In this document: piece after piece, positions 10,413-20,524 of the stretch
Layout: each line of letters begins with the position of its first letter
How positions within the stretch are numbered: position 1 is the first letter of the stretch
DNA from: Sclerotiophoma versabilis
Taxonomy: Eukaryota; Ascomycota; Dothideomycetes; Pleosporales; Didymellaceae
NCBI GenBank assembly: GCA_012274445.1
Contig: JAAROD010000033.1
Location: forward strand, 372,001-436,000
Reading direction: 5' to 3'
DNA: 64,000 bases
The notes under the pieces: generated by a model
The model's input: only the letters and a program-made list of their open reading frames with translations
Databases searched by the model: none
What the model was told of the DNA's origin: nothing
Program-made: the position numbers and the translations under genes

Positions 10413-10869
10413 ATGGCAAATGTTATGGGGCTTGAGCATTAGGAGCGAAACGTGCTTCGTTAGCCATTTACAAGTCTAACGCAGTTTCCACTTTGTGCAC
10501 GCCGCCCCATTGTCATCCCACGTTCACCCCTGTCACGCTTAGTATAGGCCTTGCCCAATTACTCGAGTTCAGTCAGCATGACTCTCCACTCACATAAGCC
10601 GTGCCGCCTCGCCTACTCTCCACCAACCATCAACTACCAGTCGTCGACCGCGCATGCGTTGCCGACACACACTCGTGCCGGCTCAGCGCGGAAGCGCTGC
10701 TCCAATGCCTGCCCGAGGCCAAAGATCACGCCTCACCATCACACAGCCCCAAGCACCTATTGAGCACCAATTGGTGGCCTGCTCGATGATTTATCGGTGA
10801 TGCACATTGTAAGCCCTCGAAACTAAACAGTGCCATATATACGTTGTTCTCATTGTCATTGGAGCGCCT
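10413..10869. other. Intergenic flank of the LINE relic
   Basis: This is unique sequence with no convincing ORF. No poly-A or poly-T tract marks a LINE 3' end here, which suggests the element is deleted rather than complete. Confidence 0.35.
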
Positions 10870-13370
10870 GCTTTATAGAGTTGCTGAAGAATGAGTATCG
10901 CGGAAGGCGTGTAAACCATCCCCTATGGGTGTATAGTCGAGTATCTCCGACTGAGATGGAGCTGCCTTTGTTTGCAGTCCAAGGAGGCTGGTTCGGCAGA
11001 ACATCGGCATGAAATCTGTCTGCTCGTTGCATTGCTCGATCAAGTCGGCGTTGTAGAAAAGATAGAGCATTGGGGAGAGCGGCGAGCCCTGGGGAATGCC
11101 TGTATTGATCGCATAATCCCTAGACTTAAACCCATCAACCAGGATGTGAGTGTGCCTGTCGCTCAAGACGCTTGCTATCTAGCGCACTGCCTTTTCGTCG
11201 ACCTTCCGCTTTCGCAAGTTGTGAAGCAGCCGCTTGTGAGATACGTTGTCGAAGGCCCATACTTCCTTTCCCCCATGTTCGTCGGCGGTAGCAAGTGGTG
11301 GGTTTCCACCAGGTAGCTCAGTCTCCGAGCTATCACCGCATCCATAACCTTGTCGATGGTGTTGAGTAGTGCGATGGGACGGTACGCTTTGGGGACTGCG
11401 GATTTGGCTTTACCGGGTTTGCGCAAGACCACCGTGATGGACGCTCGGAATGAGACTGGGCAGTAACCCAGCCGTAGGCTTTGATAGAAGATCCTCGTCA
11501 GATGGGCTGCAATCAGGTCGATCCCGGCTTGCAATGCCTTATCGTGATCCCGTCCGGGCCTGGAGCCTTGAGGGGCGCCCGAATCGCGGTCCTCACCTCC
11601 TTTTCCTTTATTGGTGGTATATCGATCTGACCGCTGTACACAGCATCCTGTATATCTACTAAATCTGCTTCCGGTAGCGTTGGAAAGAAGATGTCTCAAA
11701 ACAGCTCGGCCTTGTCCGCCAGGTCTTCTAGTTCACGTTGGGAGTCAGGGTGCTGAATTCGTGGTGTGGAAGCGGTGGACTGGTCATGTCTTGTGCAGGC
11801 TCACCTCGCTAGCTTCCACAGCGCATCTGGCGATTCTGTTGCTTGCTTTATACGGTCTCTGTGTGCTTTGCGCAATGATTGTTCTTGCTTTGTGATTTCT
11901 CGCGGTGCGGTACGCTTCCCAGGTCTCTTCCGTGTGGTTTTGACTGTGTGCTCTCTTCAGTCGTTGTCTCCACTAGCACCTCTCTACATTCCCCAGTCCA
12001 TCCGTCTCGCTTATAGGGGGAAGGACGGGTCTCCGGCACTGCTTTATGTATGGCGTTTTGGATTGCGTTGATCACCTCACCGGTGTACACACCGAGTGCT
12101 GTCTTGGTGAGTGGTCTCCGAAGCGGAGGTAAGGAGTGCCTTAGCGTCTTTGTATACAGTTCCTCATTTAGTCTCTTCCAGTCTTTGCGCGGCCTTTTCT
12201 CCAGACATTGCACTGTCAGGTCTAGCGTTGTGCTTATCGGCAGGTGATCTGAGTCGTAATCCAGGTTTCTGTCCACTTCGCTTTTGACGACTTTGTCGAT
12301 CAGCCCCGTTGTCACGAGGCAGAGATCGATCGTGGACTGCGACCGGCCTTCTTCGTACGTGATCGTGCCCGGAGGGAGGGTGTTGCGGAGCGCAAAGTTC
12401 CCTGTGATGTCTATCAAGTCTCCTAACTCCAGATCGGTGACCTCCCCGTTCAGCCCTCCCCACAGGGGGTGGTGCAGATTGAAGACACCGAGTAGCACTT
12501 GTTTGCCTGTGTGGTATTGTCTCAACGCCTTTCGTACCTGCGGCACTGCGCTCTGTCGGTTGCTCGTGGTCTTTGGCGGGTTGTAGACGTTGTGAACGAC
12601 GGCCCGCTCTTGGCTTCGCTGATTGTCTGTAGGGTCTACGATGATCGAGCAGACGTCTCTGGTCGAAGCGCCAACGCGCTTGGTCAATCTTCTTGTTAAC
12701 AAAGGAGTAAACCCTTGCTGTTCCTTCTGTATGCCCCGTAGGATAGCAGAGGTGGAACTTGTCCTTAGCTGGATAGTGTGTGATTGCCGTGTATGAGTCC
12801 TTCCACGGCTCTTGAACAGCGATGATGTCGAAGTCGTCGATCCCCAGGTCGCGCAGCAGCGACGCCATGACCATATCCCTCGACCTCCTTACGTTGTACT
12901 GCAGTATGTTGAGTCTGTTGTGTCTATTCGTGCTTCGTTGTCAGAGTCGAGTTCCATGTGCTGGCTGTTGCCGCTCTGTGTCAGCTGTGTGTTGTTCCTG
13001 GTTGCTTCCATCGCTCTCCGGGTAGGTATGACGTGCCTCTGCGGTCTTTGGCTACCGCTCGCTTGTGGTGACGGGTTCTGCTGATCGGCTGGTTCGACGG
13101 TGGTTCCAGCGTTGGTTCTCTTCTGTCCTCGTCCGGTTTGCGATCGGTTCCTGGTGATTGGTGCCGGCTGCGTCGATGCAGGGCCTGGGCGGGTCTGCTC
13201 CTTCGGACACCACGATTGGGTGATAATATGGGCGCACGTCGTATGCAGCTCCCGCTTTTGCCCTTTCCTCCTTCCTGGTGGGGCACTGGCAGCTCCACGC
13301 TTCGTTGCTGGTTTTGCGTGGGGTTCGCGTATTGGTCCAAGGTTACTGGTAGCACTAAATTACGCACAGA
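10870..13370 (-). mobile_element. Non-LTR retrotransposon (LINE, Tad/I-like) relic
   Basis: Three blocks run in minus orientation. Block 1 (about 12,980-13,367) is a proline/arginine-rich remnant resembling an ORF1 tail. Block 2 (about 11,850-12,874) is an APE-type endonuclease, with DFDIIAVQEPWKD at the start, VYNPPKT, and a DSDHLPI motif near the end. It is split by a frameshift near 12,700. Block 3 (10,873-11,699) is reverse transcriptase, with YRPIALLNTIDKVMDAV and GIPQGSPLSPMLYLFYNADL. The expected Y/FxDD catalytic motif after this segment is missing; the sequence jumps to a TSLLGLQTKA-like region. No RNase H domain or 3' tail is visible. The copy is therefore inactive. Its 5' side lies about 70 bp upstream of the gene at 13441, head to head. 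Confidence 0.85.
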
Positions 13371-13440
13371 CTTTAGAATCCCTAAGTGAGCCTTCTTTCT
13401 AGTGGTTGCTCGTGCTTTCTCTCAAACTCAGTTAAAAAAA

Positions 13441-15288
13441 ATGGACGACGAAGTTCGAATAAGTGAGGAACAATTTCGATATACCTATGCGGCCGGCTTT
13501 AAGACCTGGGCTCGACTGTATTCTCGCGCCATCAAGAATTGTAAGCTTCCTGCTTATTGCTACTTTACGCAAGACACATTTCCTCTTCAACCAGCCTTCC
13601 CACGCAACCTCGAGCTCAGAGAGTACTCTGATCAGATCACCGCCTCTGGATCCTCTGTTTGGGGATCATCACCAGCAAAATGTGCTCGCTACATTGCTTC
13701 TTCTCGGCGGCTGGTGCAACTGGACGTCACGGTAAAGGACCCGGTTCTGTTATCGATCTCGGAGTCTGCTCAGACGAAATGCTATTCCACTTCGTGGTTC
13801 AATTCCCAGAGCGATTATCTTACCATCCTTATGTTGGCCTGGGCATACATCTTATCGGCACGCTGGGCGGAAGTTATGCCCGCGGGTTGCTCTCTCATCT
13901 ACACCGACAGTCTGGCAAGACACTACGATGCAACGACAAACCTTAAGGACCCCCGGCACTCCCTAGTTGTGGATACCAGTCCTGCAAATCCAGATGAAGC
14001 TCGGTGGTGGGCTGCTATTTTGGCACAAGGCCAGGGTTGGCAGGCCACTATGCGACCCTCCTTTTTGTCACCATGGTCGATCCGCGTCGAATCAAGCTCG
14101 GAGTTCTTACTGTCGCCAAAAATGGACGTCTCACCTCCGCAGGGTTCTGCCGCAACATTCTCAGAAGCCTGCGGCTTTCTGAACAGGTTTTGCACACGTC
14201 ACGACATCGTCGATCAGAGCCATGCTGCGTTGGCTGCCGTCCTTTTGTTTCCGTATATGGCCGGTGAAACATTGCAGATACCGTCTCCTAGATTTAATGA
14301 ACAGAGACAACCATGCAAAAGCCTGCTAAACCATTACAAGGGGTTTTCACAGCTCCACGGAATACATGATGGGCAACACCTCGACAGACTTCTGACACTG
14401 AGCTGCAACATCAGGGGCATATGTCCTCTGCTACTCAGCGTCTTTTACGAACCCAGCGTAGAATGCAACGCTGTAACACCCTGGTTGCAAGGAGCCCTAG
14501 CTGCTATTGAATCGTTGGCTGAAAACGATCCGTCGATTCTTGGGCGCATGTGTATGGAGAGAACACCTGAGGTTGCGTGCATCTGGCTGGGCAGTACAAT
14601 CCTAGGTCTGCAAGAGAAACTCCTGCAGGGCGTCAAATATGGACAGATACCATGGGACCTTCACTCCGCCGTGTGGTCAGGGACAGTCCAGTCATTCATA
14701 CAGCAGCCTATATCCAGGCCTCTTGTGGTTAATGGATATGTACAGCGCGCGGATGAATGTCGTTTACTTTTTCTCTGCCAGTCCGTCAACCACACCCGAG
14801 TTCCGGTCTGTCAATGGAAACCGTTTGGTGAGACCCCCAAGGACGACGTCGATCTCGAAGTACGAATCCATGAACATTGCGAAGGCCACGAACTTGAATA
14901 CCAAGGATTCGCCTGGGACTGTACTGAGGGCGACTTGACATCCCAGTCGGCGCAACACTATGTTCGCCAACGTCTCAATCAGTCAAGTACAGAAGACTTG
15001 CAATGTGCGTTTCCTGTTGTGTGGAAAGCATTGGATCGTAAGAAAGAGGTCATCTCAGAGAATGCGACACGCAACGTTATCAGCTGGCTGCGATCTGATG
15101 GGTACGCACCACATGAAAAAGAGATGTTCAAGCACAAATGGTTGACGATGTCTGATTCAGATGAAGAGGAAGAATCTGAGGAAGTTACGTCCACTAAGAG
15201 CTTTAAACACGGGCCGCAGGTTGAGGAGTGGTTATTGATCACTTCTGGTACAACGCAACCAAGACGTACATTTACCTTAGAAGCATAA
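13441..15288 (+). CDS. Hypothetical protein, intronless, 615 aa
   Basis: The start at 13441 (AAAATGG context, MDDEVRISEE) is preferred over the upstream ATG at 13402. The protein is long and uninterrupted. It is rich in Trp, Cys and Ser, with segments such as ARWWAAILAQGQGW and VACIWLGSTILGLQ. It ends in an acidic tail, SDSDEEEESEEV, near residue 590. No catalytic motif or membrane segment was recognised. Its complete reading frame beside a dead LINE argues that it is under selection. The LINE relic lies immediately upstream and has probably replaced or displaced part of its promoter. It resembles lineage-restricted fungal proteins of unknown function. Confidence 0.65.
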   Translation: MDDEVRISEEQFRYTYAAGFKTWARLYSRAIKNCKLPAYCYFTQDTFPLQPAFPRNLELREYSDQITASGSSVWGSSPAKCARYIASSRRLVQLDVTVKDPVLLSISESAQTKCYSTSWFNSQSDYLTILMLAWAYILSARWAEVMPAGCSLIYTDSLARHYDATTNLKDPRHSLVVDTSPANPDEARWWAAILAQGQGWQATMRPSFLSPWSIRVESSSEFLLSPKMDVSPPQGSAATFSEACGFLNRFCTRHDIVDQSHAALAAVLLFPYMAGETLQIPSPRFNEQRQPCKSLLNHYKGFSQLHGIHDGQHLDRLLTLSCNIRGICPLLLSVFYEPSVECNAVTPWLQGALAAIESLAENDPSILGRMCMERTPEVACIWLGSTILGLQEKLLQGVKYGQIPWDLHSAVWSGTVQSFIQQPISRPLVVNGYVQRADECRLLFLCQSVNHTRVPVCQWKPFGETPKDDVDLEVRIHEHCEGHELEYQGFAWDCTEGDLTSQSAQHYVRQRLNQSSTEDLQCAFPVVWKALDRKKEVISENATRNVISWLRSDGYAPHEKEMFKHKWLTMSDSDEEEESEEVTSTKSFKHGPQVEEWLLITSGTTQPRRTFTLEA

Positions 15289-15775
15289 TCGACTAGTAAG
15301 CATGGCACGTTCAAAAGGAACGTATAGCTATGAACTGTCTGTAGGGACTGCACTCCAGTTACCTAGTCCAGATGCTACTTACAGTCGAGATGAAGAGAAG
15401 AAGAGGAATGTAGGTGGCTATCCTGCTTTGTTGGGGTTGGCGCACGGCCCACATGCTCTTGGCAGCAGGAATGATAGAAGGAAGCGACTAGACCAGCAGC
15501 CTGGTCAGGTGACCTGGGGCTCTACCTGTTACAATAGCGAAAGAGACTGGCATAATCAACAGAATGCACCCGACTGCGCATGTTAAGAACAGATATTGAA
15601 TTAGCAGTGCTCAGTTGTTCTGTGTCGCCACCCCAACCGCCATCCAACAATCGCATCACTGTCTCTTTGCAGGTCGCCTATTCCTCATTACATTTTTAGC
15701 TCATTGTAATCTATCGAACATCGAAATACTCCAGTCTTTAATATTCTATTCTATCCTGTCAGTTGAGCCCCGAAT
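15289..15775. other. Intergenic, probable 3'UTR and promoter
   Basis: A 94-codon plus-strand ORF (15302-15586) begins 14 bp after the previous stop. It has no motif and is probably 3' untranslated sequence. Nothing else was seen. Confidence 0.35.
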
Positions 15776-16183
15776 ATGGCTGTAAGGCGTAAGTGGGGCG
15801 ACGACCAAATCAGCAGAGCTTTGAGGCAAGTTGCCTCGGAATCCTGGATTCTTGGAAGCTTCGTCTTGCGGCGTCTACCATATCTGTTCGATGCAGCTAC
15901 TTGGAAAGATATCAGCGACAATTCGAGCTACATATTGGAGGACTCGTCAAATCCTCATCCTCTCACGACCGCACATAACGACAGCCCTTATGTTCAACTG
16001 GTACACCAGGCTGGCAATGCCTCCGCGGTCTGGGCTGTTGGTAACAATGCCCTTTGCAAGGTCAGATATGTTCAGGACGGCATTACGCCTGAATCATCTA
16101 CCTTGGAGTTTGTTCAAGATCAGCAACGAAGCTTCAATACTCCCAAAATACTGGCTCAGGCTGTAGACAAAGACAAAGTTTAA
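15776..16183 (+). pseudogene. Aminoglycoside-phosphotransferase-like N-lobe, truncated
   Basis: The 135-residue product has features of the N-terminal lobe of fungal APH/choline-kinase-like proteins. WAVGNNALCKVRYV matches the beta-strand carrying the ATP-binding Lys. It is followed by a helix and a SFNTPKILAQAVD segment, where family members continue with a YLFL-type strand. Here the frame meets TAA at 16181, and the next codons read LFLNR, so the stop appears to replace the Tyr codon of that strand. No HGD catalytic loop or DxE metal site follows. The gene is therefore an inactive fragment or a nonsense-broken copy. Confidence 0.5.
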
Positions 16184-16454
16184 CTCTTTCTTAACAGACC
16201 TACAATCAGCGGGATTATATTGTCAATTGTCACCAACGTCAACGATATTTCATGTCCATGTGTCTCTGTTTACCATTCGCTCCGCAAATCTCACACATAC
16301 ATGTTGAGAGGAGATGGAGAAGGAAGAGAAGGAGGAGATAGTTGGTTGATTGATAGTTTGTATCGAAATGAATGAATGTTTGTCCTCCCGTTATTTGGTT
16401 AGCTGAGGAGCTAGGTACTCCTCACTAGGTACGATATCTGACATTGGTAAAGTT

Positions 16455-17031
16455 CTATTCGTCTGCTCCAGTGAATTGCACGTTCTTCCTCTTTTTGGTT
16501 ACCCCATTTTTCTCCGCTTTGCCTTTATCCTCCAAGCTTCTCTTCAACCACCTCTTTCTTTCTTTCGATGCTCGCCCTAAGACTTTGAAGCAATCTTCAT
16601 AGCATGCCAGCATACGTGTGATATTGCTGTTCTCCTGCTCGAGCATAGCAATCCTCTCGCTTTGACGGGCTATGTCACGTCTGAGCTCATTTACGGAAGC
16701 TTTAATATCATCTGCTTTGGAGAAGACATTAGCAACATCATTTATTGTATGCTAGAACCTACCTAGTGCCTCCTCGTGTTGTTGTGCCTCAACGAGCAGT
16801 GGCTCGGTAGAGCGCCCACTTAAGCCTGTATTGTCGCAATCGGGATTCGCAGTCTCAGGCAACTTCAAGATGTGTCGTATCAGCTGTACGCTTAATCTGC
16901 ACTTAATCGCAATACAGTGATCCACGTACCAGGTTCTTGTAGAAGTCAGGATCTTCCACCGTTGCCTGCGAGCTGTCTGTGCCATATAATTGGGGACGGA
17001 TACAATCGAGAGACGAGTATGATTCCATCAT
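16455..17031 (-). CDS. Coiled-coil hypothetical protein, 3 exons, 160 aa
   Basis: The model is join(16930..17031, 16763..16883, 16455..16714), with introns of 46 and 48 bp and 161 codons in phase. The start is one of two adjacent ATGs (MMESYSSLDC). The C-terminal half is a coiled coil (heptads through ASVNELRRDIARQSERIAML). It is followed by a strongly basic tail (ASKERKRWLKRSL, then KKRKNV) that looks like a nuclear localisation signal. This could be a small nuclear dimerising protein, perhaps with DNA contact through the basic tail. No bZIP basic-region signature is present. A longer 5' end is possible. Confidence 0.5.
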
Positions 17032-17213
17032 AGGTCTTGTCTGAGGTCTTGAATGCGCACAAGGCAGGCACTCTTTTAAACCCAACACCTACGCTTAGCA
17101 TGCTAGCAGTGCTGTCTGTGCAATCAAGCTTGCCAAAATTGTCAGTCGTATTTCTTGCCATCTAACTCATTTACTAGTCCTTTATTGGTCCAGTCTGTCT
17201 CATTTGGAGTCGG

Positions 17214-18286
17214 ATGTCGGCTGCTCGAATACCGTCTGTTTTACCTTCTGTTGGACTGGACCGAGGATCGCCACATTATGATGCCGCGACTCCGTTCCCG
17301 TTCTATTATTGTTCGTTGGATGAGTTTGTCGACCGACCTATTGCTGTACATATAGCGAGCGTAAGTTACAGCGATTATGCCTCGTCAACCGAGCCTCACA
17401 TCTTCATCTTATACCTGCTATGGACCGCAAACTTCTTACTGGCTTTACAATAAGCCATTCCTTCAGTTTTCTTATGAGCATTTCGCTCTTATACGTTGAC
17501 ACCACAAGACCCAAATTGCAAGCAACAACCTACCTCGAGAAGGTCTTACCCATCGTCTTTGGTTTTGGTCAGGTGGCAATCTTAGCGGTTGCCATCGCAT
17601 ACGCAGTGGTCGCCCTTACTACCAGATTTCAGATGTATTGGCTGGAGTCACTCTTTTTCAGTGCTCTCCAGGTTGATTTGGCGATCAACGTATGTCATCT
17701 TACTCAGCATATACCATCCGAACTCACCCTTCACTTAGTTCGCCCGAAATCTACGTTATTCTGATAGCCCGACCTGGACAGTTTTATACGTATATGGAGC
17801 ATGTTTGGTCACTGGAACACTGGAACTCACATTCTGTATAAGGCAAGACTGCATTTCCCTGCTGTAAATCATCTTTTACTAATTGACAACAGGAAAAAAA
17901 CTTCACAACACGCATACACCTCGTTCTTGTATCTTGCTGGTCTGGCAGTAATTGTCTTGACAATCTCAAGCCAGCGGCTGTACGCACACAAACAAGCAGG
18001 CGGATATAACACAAGATATATAAGGCTGTTAATTGCGTTCATAGTCTCGAACGCCGCTGTAGCGCTCTGCCATCTGATCAACGCCATGACCATTTACGTT
18101 CAGTTGGTCTCAAGCAGGATGACTAGTGACCGACTTCGTCAAAGCATGTTACTTGTATGTATTGGCATAGTTCTAGAGTCATCTCTAACGTGTGTAGGCA
18201 TGTACATTGACTCAACTTCTATGCCCTCTCGTATTTTGCTTAGGCCGAGTAGCGTCTCACCGAAGGGAGTTGGCAAGAGCAGCTGA
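17214..18286 (+). CDS. Multi-pass membrane protein of unknown function, 5' part unresolved
   Basis: The 3' exons are secure: about 17,420-17,689, 17739-17842 and 17893-18286. The first junction is a 49-bp GT-AG intron. The second is a 50-bp GC-AG intron (AG|GCAAGA donor) that alone keeps the frame. Five or more hydrophobic helices are visible, for example GFTISHSFSFLMSISLL, VAILAVAIAYAVVAL, YTSFLYLAGLAVIVLTI, IAFIVSNAAVAL and SMLLVCIGIVLESSL. Charged or polar loops separate them. The frame from the likely start MSAARIPSVL (17214) runs into a stop at about 17,451. The downstream frame overlaps it from 17,420, and no donor/acceptor pair joins them in phase. Either a splice site escaped me or a frameshift has broken the gene. 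It resembles fungal 6-7 TM integral membrane proteins, not a known transporter. Confidence 0.5.
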
Positions 18287-19085
18287 CTCTGACAACAACG
18301 TGGATGTCGAGAGCAATGTCAGGCTGAATATCCGTTGAGAACAAATGAAGGCCAACAGTAATAGATTCAAGTCGATTATATTCTCAGTTGTACTGCCAGA
18401 TTGGTAAACACTACATAGCAGCACAACATGAATTCCTACATCTGCTATGCCACTGTGATCTTGAATGCCACATTTTGAAGCTGTCAGAACTGTGACCATT
18501 TCATTCCCTCAAGCCAAGACCCCAAATAGGTGCCTAAACCCCTTTAAGATCAGTAGCTTCTTAACAAAGCTTGGACATACACACAGTTTGCACAACACTC
18601 TGTCTTGACAGCCTAAAGTATTCGTATAGGCCATTCAGAACACAGAATGATGGCACATTCCTGATAGACGTAACTTCTTTGTAAGATCACAAAGTATGTG
18701 GGATTCGGCAATGCTGAACACCAGACTATCTAGAGGGACAGGGATGATAATCATTAGAGGTCGTGATAGTATCGGGTGGTAAATCGAGCCTGGCAATCGG
18801 TCGTAATTGCAAATGATGCTTTGTCAAAACGCCGCCACTGCCGCCTAAGTACCTACAGTATGGCTATATACTCACTAACGCATTGATATAAGAGCTACTT
18901 ACTTTGATTGCGAAGTCGCTGCGAAACAGTAAAACGGCCCGTTGACCAGCCACATCCGGACAGTAGAGTAAAAGCATAGTTTGCCTGAGCTAAAGGGGGC
19001 AATTTTACACGCAGGCACTTTTGCACGTATCTTGGCTGCATTTTTAGTTAAAAGAAAATGATTGACAATGTGCGACAGATGTTAT
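18287..19085. other. Intergenic between convergent genes
   Basis: No ORF over about 80 codons with any motif occurs here. It is moderately AT-rich. Nothing else was seen. Confidence 0.4.
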
Positions 19086-19975
19086 CTACACAGTTTCAAT
19101 TGCAGCACACTTTTGTCCAGACTCAAGTTCTGCAACGCTAATCCAGTCCGTATCTTGGCGGTCGTATTTCCTATACTTTTCTTCCTTAAAAGTAAAGCTT
19201 TGAAACGTGTACTTGCCTAAGCTCTGCTCCCATCCTTCGCCGAGCACAAGATTAACAAGCGGCGGGCAACCAGTCCAGAAGCTCGGTCCCCCAAAGCATC
19301 TGAACGTAAAATGTACAGGGTCACTGCTAAGAGATTCAGAGCTGTCTAGTAGGGTTCGTGTATGAGAATTCAGGTTTAGAAGGAATATAGGCCGAAGTTT
19401 TTTAATTTGCGTAATTGGACCATCGATCCCCCAGATGTCCTGCGAGCACAAAGTCCTGATTTTTTTCTCTGGATCTCTCCAGTAGCAATACTTTGTTTGA
19501 ATCTCTTGTTCCTTACTAGAGAACAAATAACGGAAGTCCTGTCCTAGAAGCTCAGGTACATCTAGCCTGCTTACGGTAAGCGTAAGCCGCTCAAGCTGAC
19601 ATTCTTCCAAGCTGGGGGTGCCTCCACGTAGGCTTACGCAAAGGAGATCATCTTTGTACTGAAGCTCGCCGCGGAAGTCAAAAGCAGCAAGTACAAGACG
19701 AGGCTGTGCTTTGCGCATTGTGATCCCACTGAGTAGGTCAAGATCAATACCGATCAGCACGACGTTCACGTCTTTTGCACTGTAACATTCTAGCCAGTCT
19801 TCGTTTTTGAAAACAGCAGCCCACACCCGGTCGTAAGCATTAGACTTGAAGTTGAAAACGCTAGCTGCACTTAAAGCTGACGAAGGAAGAAGGCATGCGG
19901 TAATCCTATCCCAAATCTCCTGCGGAAATTTAGGATAAGCGGATGGTCTGCCTCTGTGTATCTGGTTCGCAGAGT
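19086..19975 (-). CDS. F-box-like protein, start not found
   Basis: The open frame runs from about 19,975 to the stop at 19,086, roughly 295 codons, with no ATG at its 5' end. Near the N-terminus, YPKFPQEIWDRITACLL with a following SALSAASVFNFKS matches the fungal F-box pattern (LP.EI...I...L....L..A..V). Such a domain would bind Skp1 in an SCF ubiquitin ligase. The rest is a soluble region with WISVAELESGQ at the C-terminus and no repeat motif. Many fungal F-box proteins look like this. The missing start suggests a short upstream exon or a truncated gene; an in-frame TAA lies just upstream and I found no convincing splice. Confidence 0.45.
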
Positions 19976-20404
19976 CACTAGTTGTTTTAAATTAGAGACA
20001 ACGAACAAAATATGCTAGGAAGAATAGCGCACATTCTGTTATAGGCCATATGTACAGCAGTATTCGTATAAGAAGAGCTGCATATATCGTGATAAATTAC
20101 CCTGTTGATTCTGTTAAATAGTGAAGACAACTGATGGGGTTGTAGGGGGCATTGCTCTACGTACAGGGTATTGCTTGGCCCTTTATCTTTCCTCACCCTG
20201 CATGCGATGCAGATAGACCTGGCAGCACGTGATGGTCGGAGATCGGGATGAGTGATCACTATAAATAGCAGATTCAGCGAATACCGCCGTCGGATCCAGA
20301 ATGTTCCGCGCCACCAGCGCGTAGAGCAAGTTACAAATTTGGGTCCTTTGTGGTCTGTTTTCAGCAACAGCGACACCGGATACAGTAGATTTAGGGACTT
20401 TTGT

Positions 20405-20524
20405 GGTGAGCGCCCAGGAGACAGCAAGGCTTCCCGTTCGCTCAGCCCTATTTAAGCAACGTACCGGCGGATTAGTAGTTAGGTGGGTGACCACTAGCGA
20501 ATACCCGCTGTTGTATGTTTTTTT
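20405..20524 (+). pseudogene. 5S rRNA relic with Pol III terminator
   Basis: From about 20,428 the sequence follows the fungal 5S rRNA pattern: a gcttcccgttcgctcagccc segment, then tttaagc, then ggattagtagtt, gggtgaccac, agcgaat and finally ctgttgtatg. It ends in T7 at 20,518-20,524, a Pol III terminator. The 5' arm expected about 40 bp earlier (beginning acatacgacc) is not recognisable, so the molecule could not form helix I. Dispersed 5S genes are normal in Pezizomycotina. I read this copy as a decayed 5S gene or the 5S-derived part of a small retroelement. Confidence 0.7.

Noticed and set aside
10870..13370. Repeat-induced point mutation in the LINE relic
   Set aside because: The LINE relic is not AT-rich and keeps many CpA/TpG-neutral codons. 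I see no obvious RIP signature by eye; a RIP index calculation would decide.
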